Assembly: GCA_003554535.1 (NCBI GenBank)
Contig: PWGT01000180.1
Coordinates: 1-64,000 of the forward strand
Length of the DNA: 64,000 nt
Direction of reading: 5' to 3'
Origin: Syntrophomonadaceae bacterium
Lineage (GTDB): Bacteria > Bacillota_D > Dethiobacteria > DTU022 > PWGO01
The notes beneath the pieces are model-generated. The model was not told the DNA's origin and searched no databases. It was given only the letters and a program-made list of their open reading frames with translations. Of the stretch, positions 35,144-43,360 are shown one piece after another. The stretch's first letter is position 1. Each line of letters opens with the position of its first letter. The position numbers and the translations under genes are program-made.

Positions 35144-35950
35144 TTGAGTGATTCAGGAAGCTTTCAGTACATTTTGCCTTCGTTGCTTAATAAAGAAGAC
35201 GAAATAATTGCTGGGTTCTCCACCCGTTGCGGGGGAGTTAGCGATGGTTCTTATAGTTCGTTAAACCTTGACTTCCACACTGGAGATGATAAACACAATG
35301 TGCTGAGTAACAGGGAGATTTTCTTCTCTAAATTTGGCTTAAAGCCGGAGAATTTGGTAGCAGGCAACCAGGTGCATGGAACCAGGGTGCATATGGTGAA
35401 AGAAGATGATATAGGAAAAGGAAGTCAGCCCCAGACGGCGCTTCCTGAATGTGATGCAATGATTACTAATATTCCGGGCCCGGTACTATCTGTTTTTTCT
35501 GCTGATTGCTGGCTAGTCTGTTTTGTTGATGCCCAAAAGAAAGTAATTGCAGTTGCCCACGCTGGCTGGAGAGGAATTTTAAAGGGAATAGTAGAAAAAG
35601 TAATAGGCACATTTTCAGAGAAGTACCAGTGCAACCCTGACAACTTGAAAGCCGCAGTCGGCCCTGGTATTTGTTTTAAATGTTTTGAGGTTGGAAAAGA
35701 AGTGGCTGATGAATTCAAGCAAAAAGGATGGTCTGATTCTGCTTGCCTGGTTTCGCAGCATAATAGTGATAAATATTTTTTGAATTTGAAAGAAATCTTA
35801 GCACGACAACTGTTGAATAACGGCATGCAAGAAAGTAACATAGAGTTTACTAAATACTGTACCTTTTGCCGTCCGGATCTGTTTTATTCTTACCGCCGGG
35901 ATGGTAGCAGGACCGGGAGAATTTTGGGGTTTGTTTCTATAAGGGAGTAA
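35144..35950 (+). CDS. pgeF: Laccase-domain protein PgeF/YlmD (DUF152)
   Basis: Member of the YfiH/YlmD family; characterised members act as purine nucleoside phosphorylases/adenosine deaminases, and the E. coli protein edits misincorporated residues in UDP-MurNAc peptides. Zinc-ligand and fold motifs are present: GNQVHGTRV, SADCWLVCFVD, VAHAGWRGILKGI, PGICFKCFEVG and CTFCRPDLFYSYRRDG. TTG 35144 is best spaced from AAGGTGGG; ATG 35123 precedes that site. First gene of the ylm block before ylmE, as in B. subtilis. 268 aa from the TTG. Confidence 0.88.
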   Translation: MSDSGSFQYILPSLLNKEDEIIAGFSTRCGGVSDGSYSSLNLDFHTGDDKHNVLSNREIFFSKFGLKPENLVAGNQVHGTRVHMVKEDDIGKGSQPQTALPECDAMITNIPGPVLSVFSADCWLVCFVDAQKKVIAVAHAGWRGILKGIVEKVIGTFSEKYQCNPDNLKAAVGPGICFKCFEVGKEVADEFKQKGWSDSACLVSQHNSDKYFLNLKEILARQLLNNGMQESNIEFTKYCTFCRPDLFYSYRRDGSRTGRILGFVSIRE

Positions 35951-35968
35951 GCATTAAGGTGATAATAG

Positions 35969-37102
35969 ATGGCACGATCTGACGACAATTTAAGAGTAAT
36001 TACCGGGGAGGGAAAAACTAAAAAACCAGCCCAGGAAAGGAGGATCTCCTTTATTGTGCTGGGCATTTTTGCATTTGTTTTAATAATGGTTGGTTACCAG
36101 TGGGTAAATTCCTGGTTGTATTTTAGAAGGGTTCAGGTAGAAGTTGCAGAAGTAGGAAGTATTAAATCCACAGTTAATATTGAAGGAGTGATTACCCGCC
36201 ATGAAGAAATTGTTACTTCCCCGGAAGATGGTGTGGTCTTGGGCAAAATTCCAGAAGGGGAAAGGGTTTCTGTAGATGGTGAGGTGATCACCCTACTTCA
36301 GGATTATTATCAGGAAGAAGCTGTTTCAGGGGAAGACGGTAGGGAAGAGAGTTGGCTTCAAGAAACTTATGAAGAAGTGCAGGGCTGGATAGAATCTTTA
36401 TTTGATGGAGAAGAAAGTGAAGATGAAGAAAATGATGATTCAGAGGAGATTCAACTTCCTGATTTAGAAGAATATATTTCAGTGCACTCTCCTAAAGCAG
36501 GAGTTGTCTCTTATCATGTAGACGGGTTGGAAGATAAGTATCTTCCCGACTATCCTTATGACATTTTTCAAGCGGGAAAAGAGATTCCTAAAGCCGGGGA
36601 TAGCTTGGAAAGAAAGGATTTTGTCAATGAAGGGGAACCAGTATTTAAAGTTGTTGATAATTGGAAGTGGTACTACAGTCTTGCAGTGGAAGCAGATAAA
36701 GGGGAAAAAATACAGGATCAGCCGGAAGCAACACTAACGTTTTCATTTGCTCCTGAAAGGGAAGTAGAAGCTGAACTTGTAGATGTCCACACGGATGCCG
36801 ATGCGGGAGAAACTTATATAACATATAAAATACATCAACAGATACCTGGATTCAGCAGGTATCGCATTGCTGAAGCTGATCTGCATTATTATACCCATGA
36901 GGGAGTTAGGATATCTGAAGAAGCCCTAATGCAAAAAGAAGGTGAGCAAGGAGTTTTTGTAAATGAGAGAGGTATTGCTACCTTTTACCCTGTTGAAATC
37001 CAGGCCAGTGCTGAGGGTAAGGTTATAATAGAAGGGATTTCAGCGGGTGATATTATTATTGAACGCCCAGATCTTGTTAGTGAGGGCCAGCGTATGGAAT
37101 AG
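35969..37102 (+). CDS. HlyD-like membrane-anchored protein
   Basis: A 377-aa protein with a short basic cytoplasmic tail, one membrane helix (about residues 26-47, ISFIVLGIFAFVLIMVGYQW) and an extracytoplasmic part. That part shows two lipoyl/barrel-sandwich-like halves (IEGVITRHEEIVTSPEDGVV and SVHSPKAGVVSYHVDG). Between them, where HlyD adaptors have a coiled coil, lies a very acidic stretch at about 120-170. No exporter ATPase or permease is adjacent. HlyD-like genes are common next to ylmE in Clostridia (recollection), suggesting an envelope or division role. Function unknown. Confidence 0.65.
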   Translation: MARSDDNLRVITGEGKTKKPAQERRISFIVLGIFAFVLIMVGYQWVNSWLYFRRVQVEVAEVGSIKSTVNIEGVITRHEEIVTSPEDGVVLGKIPEGERVSVDGEVITLLQDYYQEEAVSGEDGREESWLQETYEEVQGWIESLFDGEESEDEENDDSEEIQLPDLEEYISVHSPKAGVVSYHVDGLEDKYLPDYPYDIFQAGKEIPKAGDSLERKDFVNEGEPVFKVVDNWKWYYSLAVEADKGEKIQDQPEATLTFSFAPEREVEAELVDVHTDADAGETYITYKIHQQIPGFSRYRIAEADLHYYTHEGVRISEEALMQKEGEQGVFVNERGIATFYPVEIQASAEGKVIIEGISAGDIIIERPDLVSEGQRME

Positions 37103-37132
37103 AAGTTTTGAAAAGGAATGGTGTAGGTGTAT

Positions 37133-37804
37133 ATGATAGAAACAAATTTAAAAACAATCAGGAACAATATATATCAGGCTGCTACTAAAGGAGGATATGA
37201 TCCGGAAAAAGTTAAATTAGTGGCTGTTACCAAGTATGTTTCTGCTGAGGCAGTTACCAAGGCTAATGAGGCAGGGATAAAAGACTTTGGTGAAAACAGG
37301 GTTCAGGAAGCATTACCCAAAATATCGAGTTTGCCTTCTGACTTGAGATGGCACTTTATTGGTCATTTACAAAGCAATAAAGTTAAGGATGTAATACCAA
37401 ATTTTTATATGATCCACTCCCTGGACCGTTTAAGCTTGGCCAGGGAATTAGAAAAAGGATGCCGGCAACTTGATTCAAAGATGCCTGTGTTAGTTCAAGT
37501 AAATACTTCTGGTGAAAAAAGCAAACATGGGCTTGATCCGGAGGAATTGGGGGATTTTATAGATGAAGTAAGAAAGTATCAAGGATTTTATATCAAGGGG
37601 TTGATGACTATGGCGCCTTATGTAGAAAATGCGGAGGAAGCCAGGCCTTGTTTTGCAAAACTAAGGAAGTTAAGAGATCAAGTTAAAGATATTCCGGGGG
37701 TGGACATGGAGTACCTTTCTATGGGGATGACTAATGATTATCATGTGGCTGTAGAAGAAGGAGCTAACATGGTCCGCATTGGTTCTGCCGTTTTCGATGA
37801 ATAG
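37133..37804 (+). CDS. ylmE: Pyridoxal-phosphate homeostasis protein YlmE (YggS family)
   Basis: PLP-binding TIM-barrel protein that buffers vitamin B6 and affects amino acid balance. The PLP lysine lies in LVAVTKYVSAEAV. Other family motifs are DFGENRVQEA, WHFIGHLQSNKVKDV and LSMGMTNDYHVAVEEGANMVRIG. I prefer ATG 37133 (223 aa); GTG 37127, two codons upstream, is possible and better spaced from an AAGGAATGG. In B. subtilis sepF comes next; here ylmG follows directly. Confidence 0.93.
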   Translation: MIETNLKTIRNNIYQAATKGGYDPEKVKLVAVTKYVSAEAVTKANEAGIKDFGENRVQEALPKISSLPSDLRWHFIGHLQSNKVKDVIPNFYMIHSLDRLSLARELEKGCRQLDSKMPVLVQVNTSGEKSKHGLDPEELGDFIDEVRKYQGFYIKGLMTMAPYVENAEEARPCFAKLRKLRDQVKDIPGVDMEYLSMGMTNDYHVAVEEGANMVRIGSAVFDE

Positions 37805-37830
37805 CTAGAAATGTTAGTCTAATTTTAGCA

Positions 37831-37837
37831 GGAGGTG
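37831..37837 (+). promoter_or_regulatory. Shine-Dalgarno site pointing to ATT start of ylmG
   Basis: GGAGGTG overlaps the only in-frame canonical start codon (GTG 37835), so it cannot serve it. ATT 37844, in frame, is 8 bases after GGAGG, an ideal distance. AUU initiation is suggested. Confidence 0.6.
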
Positions 37838-38131
37838 TTTGCAATTATTGTCAGGGAACTACTGCTTACTTTAATCAATGTATATATTTTCATTCTACTT
37901 GGGCGTATTATTATGTCATTTGTTCGATTGGGAATGGGGCATAATAGAAATGAAACTGTGGATAATATCCACAGGTTTCTCCATTTTATGACTGAACCTA
38001 TTTTGAGACCCATAAGAGAGTTAATTCCTGCCATGCGGATGGGCGGAGGAGGTATAGACTTTTCTCCCATAATTGTTTTGTTATTACTTAGATTATTACA
38101 ATCTATAGTTATTAACTGGGTAAATTTCTAG
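37835..38131 (+). CDS. ylmG: YggT family membrane protein YlmG
   Basis: Small membrane protein (at most 98 aa) of the YggT family, with two hydrophobic helices flanking a conserved amphipathic loop (HFMTEPILRPIRELIPAMRMGGGGIDFSPIIVLLLL). Relatives affect septum and membrane organisation in bacteria and plastids. The start is unusual: GTG 37835 is buried in the perfect ribosome site GGAGGTG. The next in-frame canonical codon (ATG 37913) would remove most of helix 1, while ATT 37844 is ideally placed. It lies in the division-linked ylm block. Confidence 0.88.
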   Translation: MFAIIVRELLLTLINVYIFILLGRIIMSFVRLGMGHNRNETVDNIHRFLHFMTEPILRPIRELIPAMRMGGGGIDFSPIIVLLLLRLLQSIVINWVNF

Positions 38132-38216
38132 AAATAATCACTTATAAGAAGTCAGTTTGGATTTGGATTGCTAGGGGATAGTTTGGTACTAATGGGAAAG
38201 GAAGTGCAATTTTTTC

Positions 38217-38519
38217 ATGGGGGAAAATGACTTTCAGGATTATCGGGAAATAAAGGGAACGGTGGCTTCTTTAAGGCTTGATTCAGTGGTGGGCCTTGGG
38301 TACGGCCTCTCCAGATCAAAAGCTGCTGAAAGTGTTAAAGCAGGTTTGGTACAAGTGAACGAAGTTACTGTTTTTGACCCTGCTGCCAGGATCAAGGAAG
38401 AAGATATAATTAATTTTTCCAGGCGCGGCAGCCTGGAGTTGGAAAATGTGATGGGTAAAAGCCGTAAGGGAAGACAAAATATTATACTAAAAAAATATTA
38501 CGACAGAAGAGAAGGATAA
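38217..38519 (+). CDS. S4-domain RNA-binding protein, short YlmH-like
   Basis: A 100-aa protein consisting almost only of the S4 RNA-binding domain (GTVASLRLDSVVGLGYGLSRSKA ... VQVNEVTVFDPAARIKEEDII). The sequence and position just before divIVA match the C-terminal part of YlmH, which is normally about 260 aa with an N-terminal domain of about 150-170 aa. That domain is missing: the frame is closed by a stop at 38190-38192 and only 85 bases separate it from ylmG. ATG 38217 has AAAGGAAGTG upstream. YlmH homologues act on the ribosome; this short form may be a natural variant or a truncation. Confidence 0.8.
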   Translation: MGENDFQDYREIKGTVASLRLDSVVGLGYGLSRSKAAESVKAGLVQVNEVTVFDPAARIKEEDIINFSRRGSLELENVMGKSRKGRQNIILKKYYDRREG

Positions 38520-38578
38520 AGGCTTAATTTGTCGAATTTGCCTTAAACTGGCATATAAAGGAAGGGAGGGGTTTGAAT

Positions 38579-39781
38579 TTGGAAATTACAGCAGCAGATA
38601 TTCAAAATAAAGAATTTGAACGTTCTTTTCGAGGTTATAATGTAGATGAGGTTGACGAATTTTTAGAAAATATTGCTTTGAATTTTGACAATACGGCAAA
38701 AGAAAACCACAGGTTAAAAGAGCAAATAAGAGAACTAGAAGAAGAGAAAAATTATTATATTGAAGAAAAAGAAAAAAGTGATTCTGCTCTAAAGGAAGCG
38801 CAGGAAGAAGCAGAGAAAGCAAAAAAAGATGCAGAGAAACAGATAGAGCAAGAAAAGGAAAAAGCAAAGCAAGAAATAGAAAACATCAGACAGGACTACC
38901 AGGCTTTGCAGCAACAAAAAGATGAGTTGAACGAGCAAATTCGCCAGCTCCAAGAAGGCCATGAAGAAAAAGATCAGGAAATTGAACGTTTAAAAAAAGA
39001 AACCCAGGATTTGCAATGGAAAAACCAGGAGTTGAGAGAGCAGAATCGTAAATTGCAGCAACAAGGTTCCGGGGTCGATGAAAAAGTACAACGATTGAGT
39101 CAGGATTATCAGGCTCTGCAAAAGGAGAACGAAAAACTTAAAGAACAATTGAAAACTTTGCAAGAACAAAATTTAAACATGGAAAAAATAGAAGAATCAG
39201 TTCAAACTGCAGTAAATCGATCCCAGGACGAAGCAGAGAAAATATTGCAGAAAGCTCGCAATGAAGCTGAGGAAATTAAGCGGGAAGCGGAATCAATGAA
39301 GCAGGAGGCGGAAAAAATACAACGAGAAGCCAAAGAAGAGGCAGAAAAGATGAATGAAGAATATGAAGCTTTGCTTCAAGAAAACCATCAATTACAGGAC
39401 CAAGTAGATCAGCTAACTGATAAAGTTAGAAATTATGAGAAACTAGAAGAAACTGTTCATAATGCAATTATGGTAGCCCAGGAAACTGCTGATGAAGTTA
39501 AGCAAAATGCTAAAAAAGAAGCTGAATTAATTCGTAAAGAAGCAGAAGGAGAGGCAAAGAGAATAATCGAAGATGCACGGTATCATTCCAGCCGCATTTT
39601 AGCCGAGCATGAAAACTTGCAAAAACAAGCCCAAATTTTTAAGATGCGGTTCAGGTCATTTATTGAGGCTCAACTATCTTCTTTAGAGGAAGAGGATCTT
39701 TCCGGGCTGTTAACTTCTTCTGAAAATCAAGCTGAAAGCATTGAAGAAGGAGAAGAAGTGCAAGAAGATGAACCAGAATAA
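38579..39781 (+). CDS. divIVA: DivIVA-family coiled-coil protein, extra long
   Basis: Membrane-curvature-sensing scaffold at poles and septa. The N-terminus (TAADIQNKEFERSFRGYNVDEVDEFL) is the typical DivIVA lipid-binding domain. At 400 aa it is more than twice the B. subtilis protein (164 aa): a coiled coil rich in Glu, Lys and Gln fills about residues 50-350. It contains a duplication: about 201-244 (MEKIEESVQTAV ...) and 286-329 (YEKLEETVHNAI ...) align. The last 20-odd residues are acidic. TTG 38579 follows GAAGGGAGGGG; TTG 38573 is two codons earlier. Last gene before ileS, as in B. subtilis. Confidence 0.9.
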   Translation: MEITAADIQNKEFERSFRGYNVDEVDEFLENIALNFDNTAKENHRLKEQIRELEEEKNYYIEEKEKSDSALKEAQEEAEKAKKDAEKQIEQEKEKAKQEIENIRQDYQALQQQKDELNEQIRQLQEGHEEKDQEIERLKKETQDLQWKNQELREQNRKLQQQGSGVDEKVQRLSQDYQALQKENEKLKEQLKTLQEQNLNMEKIEESVQTAVNRSQDEAEKILQKARNEAEEIKREAESMKQEAEKIQREAKEEAEKMNEEYEALLQENHQLQDQVDQLTDKVRNYEKLEETVHNAIMVAQETADEVKQNAKKEAELIRKEAEGEAKRIIEDARYHSSRILAEHENLQKQAQIFKMRFRSFIEAQLSSLEEEDLSGLLTSSENQAESIEEGEEVQEDEPE

Positions 39782-39801
39782 TAATTAAAGTTTTATCTTC
39801 C

Positions 39802-39831
39802 TTGTAGAGGAGGAGTAAGTTATATTATAAT
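39802..39831 (+). promoter_or_regulatory. ileS leader promoter
   Basis: TTGTAG (39802-39807), 18-base spacer, TATAAT (39826-39831). Start expected near 39838, just ahead of the T-box stem I. Confidence 0.65.
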
Positions 39832-39837
39832 TGAGAA

Positions 39838-40095
39838 ACAAACATATAGGCGAGGAACAGGGTAGTAGTTGGCAATGATTATTCCAGAGAGGCGAGGGAG
39901 CTGGAATCTCGCTATAATCATGTCAGGCGAAGATCTCCTGGGAGCTTTTGTGCCAAATTCCATGAAGGAAGAGTAGACACAAACGGTTAACCCCGTTACA
40001 GGTTACAAAGAGGTCGTTACCAAGAAAGCGACTATTAGGGTGGTACCGCGGGAAATAAACTCGTCCCTGGAATTGGGGGCGAGATTTTATATTTT
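39838..40095 (+). promoter_or_regulatory. T-box riboswitch (isoleucine)
   Basis: Leader RNA that senses uncharged tRNA-Ile and controls ileS by antitermination. The T-box AGGGTGGTACCGCGG is at 40037-40051 and pairs with the tRNA acceptor end. Stem I shows the AGTA motif (near 39863), a helix between ATGATTA and TAATCAT, a distal loop region after AGAGAG, and the specifier loop with GAAG followed by ATC at 39933-39935, an isoleucine codon. The terminator hairpin CTCGTCCC/GGGGCGAG (about 40060-40085) is followed by a T-rich run. Confidence 0.93.
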
Positions 40096-40145
40096 TATAC
40101 TTTCTTAAATAAATATATTAACAATTGAAAAGGAGTCGAGATACA

Positions 40146-42920
40146 ATGAATTATCACAAAACGCTAAATTTGCCACAGACTAATTTCCCTATGAGAGCCC
40201 AGTTGCCGCAAAGGGAACCTGAAATGATCAGGTTTTGGGAAGAAATGGATGTCTATAGCCTTGTCCGCGAAAAAAGAAAAGGAGCGCCGCTTTTTGTGCT
40301 CCATGATGGCCCTCCGTATGCAAATGGAGCTATCCATATGGGAACAGCTTTGAACAAAGTTCTTAAAGATATGGTTGTTAAATTTTCTACCATGAAAGGA
40401 ATGGATTCCCCTTATGTTCCAGGCTGGGATACCCATGGTCTCCCCATTGAACATCAAGTAATAAAAAATAAAAAAGTTAAGCGTAAAGAGATTTCTACCT
40501 TGGAATTCCGCAAACTCTGTCACGATTATGCCCTCAAGTATGTGGATGTCCAGAGGGATCAATTTCGCCGTATAGGAATCCGTGGGGACTGGCAAAATCC
40601 TTATTTGACTTTGAGTCCTTCTTTTGAAGCAAAACAAATTGAAGTTTTTGGGAAAATGGCTAGCCAGGGATATATTTACAAAGGGTTAAAACCGGTATAC
40701 TGGTGTGCAGATTGTGAAACTGCTCTGGCTGAAGCAGAAATTGAATATACTGATCAAAAATCACCTTCCATATATTTTAAATTTTCGTTGCCAGCTACCG
40801 AGAAGTCTAAACTCGGTAATATTGATGGAGATGTTTATTGCCTGGTTTGGACTACAACTCCCTGGACGATTCCAGCTAACATGGCTGTAGCTGTTCATCC
40901 GGAGTTTAATTATGTGCTTATCAATAACGGTAGTGAATACTACCTTTTGGCAGAAGGTTTGCTTGAAGAAGTCCAGAAGAATGTAGAACAGGAAAACTGG
41001 CAAATTATCAACAGGTATAAAGGAAGTGAGCTGGAAGGAATAAAATGTTTGCATCCCCTCTTTGAAAGGGAGTCACCATTTATATTGGCTGAGCACGTAA
41101 CCTTGGAACAGGGAACCGGGTGCGTGCATACAGCTCCAGCTCACGGCTTGGAAGACTTTGAAGTAGGCTCAAGGTATGGATTGACGGTATTAAACCCGCT
41201 GGATGACAGGGGATATTTTACTGAAGATGCTGGGCAATTTGCTGGTTTGCGTTACAACGAAGGGAATAAGGAAGTGGTGAATGAGCTAAAAGAAAAAGGC
41301 TCTCTTCTAAAATTTGAATTTATTGAACACCAGTATCCTCATTGCTGGAGATGCAAAAAGCCGGTGCTTTTCAGGGCTACTGAACAGTGGTTTGCCTCTG
41401 TCAAAGGTTTTCGTGAACAGGCTTTGCAATCAATTCAGAAAGTGAGCTGGCATCCACGTTGGGGAGAGGAACGTATTTATAACATGGTTCAGGACCGCCA
41501 GGACTGGTGTATTTCCCGGCAAAGAGTTTGGGGAGTACCCATTCCCATTTTTTATTGTAACTCCTGCAAGGAAACCTTGATAAATGATAATACTATTGAA
41601 GCGGTCCAGAAACTTTTTGAGGAAGAAGGATCGGATGCATGGTTCAAATATGAAGCTTCAGAAATACTTCCTGCTGGAACTTCATGTGAGCATTGCGGAG
41701 TAAGTAATTTTTCCAAAGAGATGGATATCATGGATGTGTGGTTTGATTCTGGTTCCAGCCATATGGCAGTATGCGATAATCACGAAGATTTACAGTGGCC
41801 CGCAGATCTTTACCTGGAAGGTAGTGATCAGTACAGGGGATGGTTTCAATCTTCCCTGTTAACATCTGTAGCTGTTCGAGGCGAGCCTCCTTATCGGGGG
41901 GTTGTTAGCCATGGCTGGGTAGTTGACGGAGAAGGTAAGAAAATGTCCAAATCAATGGGTAATGTTATTTCTCCTGAAGAAATTATTAAAGAATATGGTG
42001 CAGATATTTTAAGATTGTGGGTTTCCTCAGCTGACTTTACTCGAGATGTTAATCTTTCAGACGATATATTAAAACAGCTAGGAGAAGTTTACCGTAAAAT
42101 TCGCAACACTTCTCGTTTCTTGCTGGGCAACCTTTTTGATTTTGAACCTCAGGTGCATAAAATGTCCTATGAACAACTTGATGAATTAGACCGATGGGCT
42201 TTGGCCAGGCTTCAACTTTTAATTGAGAAGGTAACCAGGGCTTATGAAAATTATGAGTTTCACCAGGTATTTCATGCCATTCATAATTTCTGCGTGGTTG
42301 ATATGAGTAATTTTTATTTAAATGTGAACAAAGATAAACTATACTGTTCACAGCCGGAGGCTTTTCCACGTCGGATGACTCAGGCCGTAATGTATCAAAT
42401 TCTCCAAAAACTTTGTTTGATGATAGCTCCTATTTTGTCTTTTACTGCAGAAGAGATTTGGCAGGCAATGCCTGGGGAAAAAGAAGAAAGTGTTCAGCTG
42501 GCTGATTGGCCTGTAGTGGATAAGGATATGATGGATAAGCAACTTCTGGATAACTGGGAGCAGATTTTAGATGTAAGGGATGAGGTAATGCGTGCCTTGG
42601 AGCAAGCTCGGGCCAATAAAGAGATCAGAGATACCCTGGAAGCGGAAATCACAATTTGGGCGGAAGGCAGCTTATACGAACGGATCCGACCTTTTGAGGA
42701 TCAGCTGGAAACATTGTTAGTAGTTTCTAACTGCAATCTCCACAAAAAGGAAGAAGATGAAGCTTGTAATGGTTGGCAAAGTGAACGCCTTCCTCTAACC
42801 ATAAAGGTAGAAAAAACTGCTAAGGATAAGTGCGAGCGCTGTTGGAGTTATACTAAGCTTGTTGAGAATAAAGACATTTGCCCTCGATGTAAAGAGGTTG
42901 TAAACAATTTAAATGGTTAA
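40146..42920 (+). CDS. ileS: Isoleucine-tRNA ligase
   Basis: Class I synthetase charging tRNA-Ile, with an editing domain against valine. The 924-aa protein has the HIGH-like motif (YANGAIHMGTALNKVLKD), the editing domain with TAPAHGLEDFEVG, the KMSKS motif (GKKMSKSMGN), and a C-terminal zinc finger (CERCW ... CPRC) typical of the bacterial type. ATG 40146 is spaced correctly from AAAGGAG; an in-frame TTG (40125) lies before that site. Controlled by the T-box upstream. Confidence 0.97.
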   Translation: MNYHKTLNLPQTNFPMRAQLPQREPEMIRFWEEMDVYSLVREKRKGAPLFVLHDGPPYANGAIHMGTALNKVLKDMVVKFSTMKGMDSPYVPGWDTHGLPIEHQVIKNKKVKRKEISTLEFRKLCHDYALKYVDVQRDQFRRIGIRGDWQNPYLTLSPSFEAKQIEVFGKMASQGYIYKGLKPVYWCADCETALAEAEIEYTDQKSPSIYFKFSLPATEKSKLGNIDGDVYCLVWTTTPWTIPANMAVAVHPEFNYVLINNGSEYYLLAEGLLEEVQKNVEQENWQIINRYKGSELEGIKCLHPLFERESPFILAEHVTLEQGTGCVHTAPAHGLEDFEVGSRYGLTVLNPLDDRGYFTEDAGQFAGLRYNEGNKEVVNELKEKGSLLKFEFIEHQYPHCWRCKKPVLFRATEQWFASVKGFREQALQSIQKVSWHPRWGEERIYNMVQDRQDWCISRQRVWGVPIPIFYCNSCKETLINDNTIEAVQKLFEEEGSDAWFKYEASEILPAGTSCEHCGVSNFSKEMDIMDVWFDSGSSHMAVCDNHEDLQWPADLYLEGSDQYRGWFQSSLLTSVAVRGEPPYRGVVSHGWVVDGEGKKMSKSMGNVISPEEIIKEYGADILRLWVSSADFTRDVNLSDDILKQLGEVYRKIRNTSRFLLGNLFDFEPQVHKMSYEQLDELDRWALARLQLLIEKVTRAYENYEFHQVFHAIHNFCVVDMSNFYLNVNKDKLYCSQPEAFPRRMTQAVMYQILQKLCLMIAPILSFTAEEIWQAMPGEKEESVQLADWPVVDKDMMDKQLLDNWEQILDVRDEVMRALEQARANKEIRDTLEAEITIWAEGSLYERIRPFEDQLETLLVVSNCNLHKKEEDEACNGWQSERLPLTIKVEKTAKDKCERCWSYTKLVENKDICPRCKEVVNNLNG

Positions 42921-42966
42921 TTATAAACTATTTCCAGGGCAACTTGCATAAGGAGGTTTAGAAAAG

Positions 42967-43305
42967 TTGGCACAAGACGAAAGCAAGCAATATCCCTCCG
43001 AAGAAAAGGATAATAGAGATCAAATTCGAATACAAAAAGTATTGAGCAAACGAATCAAAAGGCTTTCCCAGGATCTAGAAAAATTTAACCTGGCGGAATA
43101 TATGAATATGCTCAATGATCCCCGGCGGTATTTTAAAGTTAATTTTATGGTAGGATTGGCCAGGGGGCTGGGGTTTGCCTTGGGAGCAACTGTATTCGCA
43201 GCGCTAGTGATATACATTCTGCAGCGGTTGGTGGTGTTGAACTTGCCTCTTATCGGCGATTTTATAGCGGAACTGGTATGGATAGTCAATCAGCAAATTA
43301 GATGA
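42967..43305 (+). CDS. DUF5665-type small membrane protein
   Basis: A 112-aa protein with a charged N-terminal half and two hydrophobic stretches (GLARGLGFALGATVFAALVI and the IYILQRLVVLNLPLIGDF region). The pattern of a conserved 'NDPRRYFKVNFMVGLARGLG' core is that of the DUF5665 family, found near ileS/lspA in Clostridia (recalled, not searched). The function is unknown. TTG start with a perfect AAGGAGG at 42950-42956. Confidence 0.7.
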   Translation: MAQDESKQYPSEEKDNRDQIRIQKVLSKRIKRLSQDLEKFNLAEYMNMLNDPRRYFKVNFMVGLARGLGFALGATVFAALVIYILQRLVVLNLPLIGDFIAELVWIVNQQIR

Positions 43306-43360
43306 ATAAGCAGCCAAAGGTTAAATATTATTTATTCAAAAAAATTTAAGGAGGGGAATA

